Shown: in pieces, positions 6,359-14,400 of the stretch
How the letters are laid out: each line of letters begins with the position of its first letter
Position numbering within the stretch: position 1 is the stretch's first letter
Source of the DNA: JAJPXC01 sp964562375
GTDB lineage: Bacteria; Bacteroidota; Bacteroidia; Bacteroidales; Muribaculaceae
Direction: 5' to 3'
Assembly: GCA_964562375.1 (NCBI GenBank)
Contig: CAZLSW010000046.1
Coordinates: 1-26,603 of the forward strand
Length of the DNA: 26,603 bases
The notes under the pieces: generated by a model
What the model saw: only the letters and a program-made list of their open reading frames with translations
Databases searched by the model: none
What the model was told of the DNA's origin: nothing
Translations under genes and position numbers: made by a program

Positions 6359-7164
6359 TTATTTCAGCAGTTTGCGGTCACTGTCCTGTTCGAGTATGCG
6401 CATTTGGTTGATGGCTATCTCGTTGAGCTTGACAAGTCGCTCGTGTTGCGGCAAGCCTTGGTCGATGAACACGGCGTTGAGGCTCTCCATGTTGGAGAGG
6501 CAGATGAGTTCGTTGATGGTGGCGTACTCGCGAATGTTGCCCTTCTTGTCGGAGTTTTCTTCGCGCCACTGCTTGGCGGTCTTGCCGAACATGGCCACAT
6601 TGAGCACGTCGGCCTCGTTGGCGTAGACGATTGAGGCTTGCTGGGCGGTAATGGTGGGAGGTAACAGGTGCTCTTTGATGGCATCGGTGTGTATGCGGTA
6701 GTTGATTTTCGACAGCTCGCGCTTTGCCGACCAGCCGAGCAGGGCTTGCTCCTGCTCCTTCAAACGTTGAAATTCCTTGACGATGTAAAGCTCAAACTCT
6801 ACGGAAATCCAGCTTGCGAACTTGAAAGCGATGTCTTTGTGAGCGTAGGTGCCGCCATAGCGTCCTACCTTGGTTATCAGGCCGATTGCGTTTGTGCGCT
6901 CTATCCACTTGGTCGGGGAAAGAGTAAATGCGTTAAGCCCGGCCTCTTTTCTAAACCCCTCGAATTCGAGGGGGTTAAAATTGGGGTTATAGAGACTTTC
7001 CCAAATTCCCAGGAACTCGATGGTGTTCCTGTTTCTCAGCCAGTTGGCGATTACAGCGTTTGGCTCATCACTTTTGTACTTGGCGATGTCAGTCAGGGAA
7101 TGTAGTCGGCCTCATTGACTTTTATGATTGTGACCGAGGAGTTGAGCGCAGAAATTTTTGCCAT
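6359..7164 (-). pseudogene. KilA-N domain protein gene with a one-base frameshift
   Basis: Starting at the ATG at 7164 the frame reads MAKISALNSSVTIIKVNEAD, then meets TGA at about 7098. Shifting by one base at TACATTCCCTG (minus strand, about 7095-7101) restores one continuous frame of about 245 codons to the stop at 6359. That frame reads LTDIAKYKSDEPNAVIANWL, RNRNTIEFLGIWESLYNPNF, SPTKWIERTNAIGLITKVGR, YGGTYAHKDIAFKFASWIS and ends with KLLK. This is the typical architecture of Bacteroidales KilA-N proteins of about 268 aa: a KilA-N DNA-binding domain followed by a C-terminal domain with HTDAIK, EADVLNVAMFG and LPQHERL. A single missing base is the simplest explanation. It could be a sequencing error; otherwise the gene is recently inactivated, because the rest is well preserved. 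Confidence 0.88.
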
Positions 7165-7174
7165 TGCAGTTAAT

Positions 7175-7194
7175 AGTGGTCAATTTCGACCACT
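7175..7194. promoter_or_regulatory. Operator-like inverted repeat at the KilA-N promoter
   Basis: AGTGGTC (7175-7181) and GACCACT (7188-7194) are perfect 7-base arms around AATTTC. It sits between the -7 box (7203-7210) and the ATG at 7164, over the expected transcript start. The GGTC...AATTT...GACC layout resembles the ORF6N palindromes at 5800-5828 and 6180-6218. Confidence 0.6.
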
Positions 7195-7202
7195 TTAGAT
7201 TG

Positions 7203-7210
7203 CAAAGGTA
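7203..7210 (-). promoter_or_regulatory. -7 promoter box of the KilA-N gene
   Basis: Minus-strand TACCTTTG is a full match to TAnnTTTG. The nearest -33-like motif (ATTGG, 7233-7237) is about 23 bases upstream, slightly long. The expected start is about 7196-7199, giving a leader of about 33 nt that contains the inverted repeat at 7175-7194. Confidence 0.65.
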
Positions 7211-7249
7211 ACTAAAATCCCGAATATCAGGACCAATAACTTGAAGGTT

Positions 7250-7335
7250 TTTGCTGTTCTGATTATTGGGAGGGTTGAACTGCCGCGCGGCCAACGAATT
7301 CTATTCGAGGAAGTCGTCGGGACAGTGGAGAAAAT
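7250..7335. repeat. Diverged dispersed repeat, copy B
   Basis: Counterpart of 6245-6325 in the same orientation. The best-conserved blocks are the gggagggttgaac segment and the ggaagtcgtcgggacagtgg end. The copies are 1.0 kb apart and bracket the KilA-N pseudogene. Confidence 0.65.
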
Positions 7336-7533
7336 TTTACCTCTGCAAAGAATTTACATAGGCGGGGTGGTAATTTTACGGCGTGAACCTGAAATTGTGG
7401 TGGGTTCACGCTATTTTGACTGATATGGAAAAGACAGCGATACAATGGATTAAGGGGGCCGCGGCTAAATTGCGCGACTATGTGAGGAAGAGCGCATGGG
7501 CTCCTCCCGCGGCGCGAAAGTGGGCTTTTCCAA

Positions 7534-7561
7534 TGCATAATGCATAGTGCATAGTGCATAA
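7534..7561. repeat. Heptamer tandem repeat TGCATAR x4
   Basis: Four direct copies of TGCATAA/TGCATAG with a 7-base period, in the non-coding stretch. It resembles TGCATAA-type arrays frequent between Bacteroidales genes. Confidence 0.8.
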
Positions 7562-7950
7562 GACATGCAGCCATGACAATTCACTTCGCTCCGATGCAGG
7601 GGTACGTTGACGGGCCATCCGTAAAGCCACCACAATCGACCGCTATCAACAAGCGATTTCCCTACTCCGATAAACTTTTTTACAACAATTTCATCCTACG
7701 CGGATAGGTTGCGGAGGGAGTGCCGAACTTTGCAGTGTCGAAACATTACAGCTTTCCTTCAACACAACAATTCTTTAAGGTTCAAATAGCAATTCGAATT
7801 CGAGGGCGCAGCGGAGGTGTAGGAGGCGGTGGGGACGGCCAACTCCCCTGGCGTGACCGTGACGAGGACGATTCTTGGCCCTTGGCCTCCTATTCTTCAT
7901 CTTCTTGTGCATTCGCGAGAAGTGACGGAACACTCAGCCCTAAAAATAGC

Positions 7951-7983
7951 GGGGGATGGGCTCTGCGACGGAGCCCATCCCCC
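7951..7983 (-). terminator. Strong GC-rich hairpin (distal terminator)
   Basis: GGGGGATGGGCTCTG and CGGAGCCCATCCCCC pair over about 15 bp (one wobble) around a CGA loop. On the minus strand it is followed by GCTATTTTTAG. It lies about 95-125 bp after the stop of the 1033-aa gene, beyond the hairpin at 8022-8067, and may act as a backup terminator. Confidence 0.6.
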
Positions 7984-8021
7984 AGAATTCAATCCATCTT
8001 GGTTAATACATAGTGAATAAC

Positions 8022-8067
8022 GAATAGTGAATAACAGGGTCGACAACAACCCTGATATTCACTATTC
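8022..8067 (-). terminator. Hairpin directly after the 1033-aa gene
   Basis: GAATAGTGAAT (8022-8032) pairs with ATTCACTATTC (8057-8067), and inside this AGGGT (8036-8040) pairs with ACCCT (8049-8053). It starts 9 bp after the minus-strand stop codon. The outer arms come from a 7/14-base periodic AGTGAATAACGAAT sequence. No T-run follows on the minus strand, so efficiency is uncertain. Confidence 0.5.
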
Positions 8068-8075
8068 ACTGTTCT

Positions 8076-11000
8076 CTATTTTATCAGGGTCTTGCGGCCG
8101 TTGACGATGTAGAGACCCGTGGCGGGGCGTGTCACGCGGCGCCCTTGCAGGTCGTAAACCGTCGTGCCCTGCTCGCGGAGCTGGTCAATCGAGATGGCTT
8201 GGATGGCGTCGGACTCGCTCTCCATCAACATGTCAACCTGCTGGTCGCCCTCGCCGACGTTCACCGGCGAAGAGTGGGTGTAGGTCTTGTAGCCCTCGGC
8301 CTGGGCGCTGACGGTGTAGTCGAGCCCCGACTGGTAGATGTCGATAGCGTATTGGCCATCCTCGTTGGTGACGCCCGTATAGAGCACATCGTCGCTCACC
8401 ACCGAGATCTCGGCCCCGGCGATCGGGTCGCCGTCGGCGTTGGTCACCGTGCCGTATACCTGATAGATGTCGAGCGCGTAGTAGAACGTGGTGACGGGGA
8501 CGGCGCGGCAAAGAGCCGTGTACTTCGTGTACTGGCCGTCGGTAAAGCCTACGGCCGCGCGGTTGCTGACGGAGGAGTCCTCCACAAAGTACACGGAGCT
8601 GGTGGCCGAGAGGTAGGTGTTGCCGTCGGAGGCCCACCAGGCATCGGTGCCCATCTCCAGGTCGAAGGCCAGGTCCATCCCCTCCTCATAAACGAGGGGA
8701 TTGGAGAAGTCGATGCTGATGATCTCGTTGATCTCCTGCTGGGTGGAGAGCGGGATGTCGATGTCGGCGTCGTCGGCGATCACCTCAACCTCGGAGAAGT
8801 CCATGGGGAGATTGGTGAAGCTCGAGTAAGAGCAGATGGAGGAGTCGAATACCGGCTGGTTCTCAACCTGCTGCACCTTCACGTCGCACTTACCCTCATA
8901 GGCGTAGCAGCCGTAGCCGCTGTTGTAGTTATAGCCCTGGAAACCAATACCGGTGATCTTGAGACCGCCGCTCACCCCGTAGGCTGCCAGGTGGGAGGCC
9001 GGGAGCACGATCTGCGAGTGTGAATAAGCGTGGTAGGTGTCGATAGGAGCGGCGTTGCTGGTGGAGTAGGAGTTGGACTTCACGGCGGAACCCTCGCCCA
9101 CGACGATCGAGCCGTTGGCCGACTCGGCAGCCACCTCGTAAACCTGGCACTCGCTCTTCAGCGTGACCACGCCATCCTTCACCCACTGCATGTAAGCCTC
9201 GATCTCGCCGGCCTCGTGCGGGGTGTAGGAGAAGCTGTAATCGTAGTAGGAAGCGGCGTCCATATCCACGCTAGCGGCCTCGGCTACTACCTCGCCGTTA
9301 ACCACCAGGGATACCGCGTAGTCGCTGGCGGGCTGAGCGGCGCCGATGTTGCGCACGGTCATCGACGGCTCGAACTTGTGGTTCACCGTGGCCTTCTTGG
9401 GCCACTCGGTGGCGGAGATGATCAGGTCGTTCTCTACCTCGACCGTGCCGGGCATCTGCAGGTCGTCGATAGTCACGTACTGACCCTCAAACTTCAGCCA
9501 GTACTCGCCGTCGGGGATCTCCACGGTATAGGTCGCGGGCTGGCTGGTGAGATTCGCTACCACATAAGCGCTCTCGATGAACGAGGGGATGTAGTAGGAG
9601 CTGCTGGAGGTGTAGGCGCAGAGGAGCTCCCAGTTCTCGCGGTCGTAGGAATAGCTGATCTGCAGGCCGTGAGCGCTGTACTGGCTCTTGGTGGCGCAGC
9701 GGAACGAGATGTTGTCGTACTCGTCGTTCTCAGCGTCAGCGCCCTGAGCCTTGATCTTCGGGGTGATGAAGTAGCTGGAGGCGGTGGAGGAGCTGTGGTT
9801 GAGCACCTTCGAGCCGTAGTAGCTGTCGGTGGTTACCGACCAGTTGTTGTCGCTGTAGATCCAGGCGCCGTCGGGACGGCTCCCGGTCGAGTAGCTCTCA
9901 AAGTCCTCGAAGAAGCGGGAGGGATCGGGCACGTCGGCACCATAGCTGATCACCATCGGCTCCTGACCCTCGAAGTTGAGCTGGAACTCGCCATCGGCGT
10001 TACCGCCAACCTCCGGGGCCGAGAACACGAAGTTGAAGATCTTGTAGTAGTCGGAGTTAGAGGTCTGGTTGTTGAGGGTGAAGGGCACATCGCAGTCGAT
10101 GGAGACATTGGGGTGAGCCTCATTAGGATCACCGACAACGGAAATGCCGTTGACCGTGATCTGCTGGGTACAGTTGTTTGTGATCTTCACCTGCTTGGAG
10201 ACGGAGCCGCCGGCCTTCACAGTGCCGAAATCGACGGGCGACTGGGCATAGTTGGCCGAGACGCCGCCATAGGCCTGCACAAGTACCGAGAAGGGATAGT
10301 CGTAGAAGTTGGTGTAGATGTCACTACTATAAGGGTTACTGGTCATCTGCTCCGTGAGCGTCATCACGTGCTGCAAGCCGTCGGCCACCGAGACACCCTC
10401 GGGAATCAGGCTCTTGTTGAAGGTGACGGAGGCGTCCGAGACAGTATAGGTGCTGCCAGCATCGAGTGCGACGTCCAGGGTGTACTCGCCAAGATCCACA
10501 TTCGCAGTCTTGTCGTGGAGTAGGAAGTTGATTTCGTTGGCGTCGTAGTTGTAGTCACCACCGTTCTTGACTGTCATTTTGAAGGAGACCGTTCCGTCGC
10601 CATTCTCGTCGAAGAATATCCGGCTTTGGTTGAGGGTGACGGAAGAGATGGTCACCGACTCGGTGGGCTCTGTGGGTGTGTAGGTCAAGTTGCATACCTT
10701 GGCGTAGCTGACTAAGAAAGCCAGATAGGTAGGCTCGGCGAGGGTGAATCCTGTGGCTTCTACCATTTCGTAGGTTTTGCCGACCGTCGAGTAGTCCTCA
10801 TAGGCGAGGGGTTCGTCATCAATCACCCATGATTCACCATCCTTAGAGGCCTTATAGATAGCGGCGTAGCTGGAGGAGGAGTTGAGGTAGACCTGCCAGG
10901 AGATGTCGCCCTCAAAGGTGAAGTCGTTCACCACCAGGTACACCTCCGAACCGGCGGTCTGGGAACTGCTGGTGTAGAGAGCATAGCGGGAGTCGTAAGT

Positions 11001-11177
11001 CTCTGAGTAGTAGGAGATGGAACCAGAGCCAACGGTCACGCCAGAGGTGGCCCTATAACCGGCGTAGTTGGCGAAGTCGAACCAGCGGGAGCTGATTCCG
11101 GCCAGGGTTTTGGCCTGAGCGAGGGGGGAGGCCAATGCGGCCACCGCCACGCCCAAGGCGAAAAGTAACTTTTTCAT
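8076..11177 (-). CDS. Large secreted multidomain protein (1033 aa) with carboxypeptidase-regulatory domain and sorting-like tail
   Basis: Signal peptide at residues 1-22 (cleavage after AQA). Regions in order: a Tyr/Ser-rich N-terminal part; an Ig-like region with the DFGTVKAGGSVSKQVKITN motif (about 310-400), resembling HYDIN/DUF1573-type Ig domains; a choice-of-anchor-J/cleaved-adhesin-like domain starting FFEDFES (about 422-575); a CARDB-like domain (about 580-680, NDLIISA...VRNIGA); a second beta-rich domain (about 690-900); a carboxypeptidase-regulatory-like domain (about 905-985, YGTVTNADGDPIAGAEISV and EDGQYAI); and a tail with VYDLQGRR and GLYIVNGRKTLIK resembling Bacteroidota C-terminal secretion/sorting signals. 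No catalytic domain recognised; adhesin or carbohydrate/protein-binding role inferred. Last of the minus-strand exported series; hairpins follow it. Confidence 0.85.
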   Translation of the reverse strand: MKKLLFALGVAVAALASPLAQAKTLAGISSRWFDFANYAGYRATSGVTVGSGSISYYSETYDSRYALYTSSSQTAGSEVYLVVNDFTFEGDISWQVYLNSSSSYAAIYKASKDGESWVIDDEPLAYEDYSTVGKTYEMVEATGFTLAEPTYLAFLVSYAKVCNLTYTPTEPTESVTISSVTLNQSRIFFDENGDGTVSFKMTVKNGGDYNYDANEINFLLHDKTANVDLGEYTLDVALDAGSTYTVSDASVTFNKSLIPEGVSVADGLQHVMTLTEQMTSNPYSSDIYTNFYDYPFSVLVQAYGGVSANYAQSPVDFGTVKAGGSVSKQVKITNNCTQQITVNGISVVGDPNEAHPNVSIDCDVPFTLNNQTSNSDYYKIFNFVFSAPEVGGNADGEFQLNFEGQEPMVISYGADVPDPSRFFEDFESYSTGSRPDGAWIYSDNNWSVTTDSYYGSKVLNHSSSTASSYFITPKIKAQGADAENDEYDNISFRCATKSQYSAHGLQISYSYDRENWELLCAYTSSSSYYIPSFIESAYVVANLTSQPATYTVEIPDGEYWLKFEGQYVTIDDLQMPGTVEVENDLIISATEWPKKATVNHKFEPSMTVRNIGAAQPASDYAVSLVVNGEVVAEAASVDMDAASYYDYSFSYTPHEAGEIEAYMQWVKDGVVTLKSECQVYEVAAESANGSIVVGEGSAVKSNSYSTSNAAPIDTYHAYSHSQIVLPASHLAAYGVSGGLKITGIGFQGYNYNSGYGCYAYEGKCDVKVQQVENQPVFDSSICSYSSFTNLPMDFSEVEVIADDADIDIPLSTQQEINEIISIDFSNPLVYEEGMDLAFDLEMGTDAWWASDGNTYLSATSSVYFVEDSSVSNRAAVGFTDGQYTKYTALCRAVPVTTFYYALDIYQVYGTVTNADGDPIAGAEISVVSDDVLYTGVTNEDGQYAIDIYQSGLDYTVSAQAEGYKTYTHSSPVNVGEGDQQVDMLMESESDAIQAISIDQLREQGTTVYDLQGRRVTRPATGLYIVNGRKTLIK

Positions 11178-11494
11178 AATGTGATAATTGATTGATTCAA
11201 GTTTCGCAAGTAATCCAAGAAACCACTAATTTTCACGAATTTCCACTAATTCAGCGATTAATCTTTATCCTCATTCAAGAATTAAGCTTTGCTTCGCAAA
11301 GAATTAACACGAATTTCCATAACGCAACGCTATCTGCATTAGTGTTAATTAAAGAGCGTTAGCTCTCTAAAATTTATTAGAAACCCTGTTAATTTGTTGG
11401 TGTTCATTAGTGTTAATTCATGGTTTCAACACTTGAGAAAGTTGAATTGATTAATAAAATTGATTGGTAATAAATATGTGTAAACATGATGGAT
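11178..11494. other. 317-bp AT-rich intergenic repeat region
   Basis: No gene. From about 11220 to 11420 it is built of degenerate, partly inverted copies of ACTAATTT/ACACGAATTTCC and ATTAGTGTTAATT (at about 11337-11350 and 11405-11418). It contains a CTTTGC-TTC-GCAAAG hairpin (11287-11301) and a GAGC-GTTA-GCTC hairpin (about 11354-11365). No TAnnTTTG box was found on the minus strand before the 1033-aa gene. Confidence 0.7.
11365..11420 (-). repeat. 56-bp dispersed repeat, copy 2
   Basis: Identical over 56 bases to window positions 1-56. It lies 74 bp beyond the stop of the 1438-aa gene, in the same orientation to the upstream gene as copy 1 is to argF'. Identity stops at 11421 on the right. 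To the left the comparison is limited by the window edge. Confidence 0.85.
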
Positions 11495-14400
11495 TTATCG
11501 GATTGCAACCTTACGGTTGTTGACGATGTAGAAGCCGGGGGCCAGCTCAGGCATCGCTGGGAGGCGGTAGCCTAGGCAGCGTCCGTCGAGGGTGTAGATT
11601 GTGTAATCCGCTGGAGTGACGTCAGCGCCCAGCGTCCTCACGCTCCCCGCTTCGGTGTCGATCACTACCGTGTTCAGCGGCATCGACTCCCCGTCAGGAT
11701 AAACTACGGTGAGCTGGTAGGTGTACACCCCCTTTTCGGTGAGCTGGTCGGTGTAGGAGGCGGCCGTCGCCGACAGCTCGCTGAGCAATTGGCCGTCACG
11801 CCACAGGCGATAGCCGGTGAGCTCCGAAACGCCCGCGTAGTAGGTGATATGGTCGAGCATGAATGCGAAGTTGTTGACCGTCGTTACGTGGATGGCGAAG
11901 TAACGCGTCCCCTCGGGGAGGGTGGCGGTGTACTCAGCCCACGAGCCGGTGGTCGGCCGCTCGGGTACTACGATCTCGAAGGACTCCACGGCGTTGTCGG
12001 TGGAGGAGGCAAGCACCTCGAAGGTCTCGTTGCCCCACTGGGTGGTAAAGCTCTTGGCGTAGAAGCTGATGGTTTGCGCCGCGCCGTTAAGCTCGGGGGA
12101 GATCAGCCAGTCGTCGGCGGCGATCGCCACGTAGTTCTCGGCGTCGTACTCCGGGTTGAAAGAGATCAGACACTTCTCGCCCGCGTAGGGGAGTACTGAC
12201 TCGTCAAGACCAAGGTCCTCGGTGTCCTCAAGCTCGTAAGGGGCCCAGAGTTGGAAAGCCATCGGATAGTTGCCGTTGGGGATCACAGAGTTGCCGTTAT
12301 CGTCGTAGATAAAGTAGGTGGCAGCCTGGTCGCCGTCGACGGTGGTCCATGGGGCGAAGGAGTCGATCACCCAGGGCTCATAGCTCTCGAAGCTCTCCAC
12401 TACCTTGGCGGGGGAGCCGCCGGCGGGGGCGTTCCAACTGAGAGTAACGGTCTTCTCGCCGTCATACTCGCCGTAGAGCGTAGTGCCCGTCAGCGAGGAG
12501 GGAACGACGGCGATGGCCGTGGAGGCCTGGTTGTCGTCGGCGATCTCATCGTCGGCGTAAACCACCTCGGCCATCAACTCTGTGCAGTCGCTGTCGATGC
12601 CGGAAATCAGCGTCGGCACGCTCATATCCTTGCGAGCGAGGGATGCGAGGTCGAAAGTCTGCTCAGCGGCCAGTCGGCTACCGGCGTAGATGTTGAGCAC
12701 GGCCCCGCTGATATCCTCCAAGCCCTGGTTTTCGACCGTGACGGTCACGCTCACCGCCTCCCCGGCGTGGATGCTCTGGGGAGCCGAGACAGACGCCACG
12801 GCGAGGTTGCAGTCGTGCATGTCGTAGACACGGATATAGTCGACGAGTGTGGTCGCGGAGAGGTCATCGCCGGAAGTGTTGCGCACGCCCACCAGAGAGT
12901 AGTGGGAATCGGCGTAGGGGGTGAGGTCGATAGCGGCCGTCTGCCACTCGGAGGTGGGGGTCACCTCAGTGCCGGGGACGTCGGTGTACTGTCGGAAGTC
13001 GGGGTTGACCACTGCATTGAGCTTATTCACCGAGGAGCCCTTGTAATTGAATACCAGGTAGGGTCGCTTGGCGGTCGAGAGGTCGATCTTCCCAGAGAGG
13101 AGCATGGCGTTGCCGCCGGCCACGGTGGTGGAGAAGCGGAAGGCCCCGTCATCGTCCACGCCGTCGCTCACAAAGCCACCCTTGTTGCCGTCGGAGAAGG
13201 TCCACCAGTAGAGGTCGCCCAGAGCCGCCCCGGGGAACGACTCGGTGATGGGGAGCTGGTAGGCCTGGCCCATTAGGTAGGGGGCCGAGGAGACGATATC
13301 GGAGGTGCCACCGGTCGAGGTCTGCGAGATTCCCCAGTAGATGAACTGCTGGTTGGGCTGTGAGTAGTCGTCGAGGGTGATGGTGGTCTCGTTCGACCTG
13401 AGGTCGGTGAGCCACGGCTCGTAGGTGTAGCGGCCCACGTTGTAGAGCGTATGGGTGAGGGCCGACTGGTCGATGTAGCCGCCGTTCACGCCCTCGGAGG
13501 CCAGAGGCCAGATCAGGGTGACGGTGCCGTCGAAGTTATCGACCAAGGCGCGCCGGTAGGCGTAATCGCTCGGCCATTTGGGGATGTCGATGCCGGTATA
13601 GACGTCGATGGTGGCGGCGTCGCCGTTCCCACGGTCGTTGCACGCGTATATAATATATTTGTGGAGACCCTGAGCCATCCCGGCATCCTCAACCACGCAG
13701 TGCTGGCCGGGGGTCACGCTCTGGATGGTTTCCACAAGCTGGTCGTCGCGGTACACCTCCACCTTGTTCAGCGAACTTAGCTCGTCGCCGCCGAAGGTGA
13801 GCGTGGGTGCGTCGAACTCGACGGTGGCCGTCAGCGCGCCCTTCTCGCCGGGAGTGCCCACAAGATTGGTGGAAGCCGCCGGGGAGTCGGCGGTGGCCCC
13901 GGCCACCATCTGCACACTGCCGAGATATACGACCACATGGTCATCAGGGGTGATGCAGTGGATACCGATGCGGTAGCTGTCGCTGGTGGGGGCGGTGAAG
14001 GTGGCCGTGAGGGTCTCATAGTCGCCATCCTCGTGGCTCAGCTCGGTGGCGGGGATCACTGTGAAGGTCCAGTCGCCGGGGGTGGAGGTGGTGCCGGCCA
14101 GCACCTCGAGGGTCTCCGGGAAGTAGTTGGTGGCGTTGTAGGCGGTCATGGTGAACGTGTACTGTCGTCCCTCCTCGAGATCCATCTGCCCCGAGAGGAG
14201 CCAGTCGTCGCTGGCGCCGCTCCCGTAGGTGGGGCACTGCACCTCGCCGGAGTCGTATTTCCACGTGTAGCCGTCGTTGTTGGCGTCGATGATGGTCCAT
14301 GAGTTGAGGCAACCGTCGAAGCCGAAATCCTCATGCCAGGGCAGCTCCAGTTTGGAGCCGATGGTGAAGACACTGGAGGCCACCGCATCGCTCTCGGCGT

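Larger units (their letters stand above)
7211..8075. other. Intergenic stretch of about 865 bp without a supported gene
   Basis: It holds repeat copy B (7250-7335), a second stretch with SPLSRR-like minus-strand residues (about 7480-7530), the TGCATAR heptamer array (7534-7561), two strong hairpins (7951-7983 and 8022-8067), and a fragment at about 7715-7790 (CCGAACTTTGCAGTGTCG) resembling promoter-proximal sequence of Bacteroidales phage-like HU genes, though no HU frame follows. Open frames of 97-103 codons occur here but run through repeats and hairpins and look non-coding. Confidence 0.6.

Noticed and set aside
7263..7574. 103-codon minus-strand frame
   Set aside because: Made of dispersed repeat copy B, a TGCATAR array and similar non-coding repeats; SPLSRR-like segments recur in other non-genic copies.
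7720..8013. 97-codon plus-strand frame
   Set aside because: Starts in promoter-like sequence and runs through a 15-bp GC hairpin; Gly/Arg/Ser-rich with no recognisable family.
9030..10523. Plus-strand open frame of 497 codons opposite the 1033-aa gene
   Set aside because: Composition is Val/Gly/His/Leu-rich antisense of a GC-rich gene whose minus frame has signal peptide, domains and tail; no family motif on the plus side.
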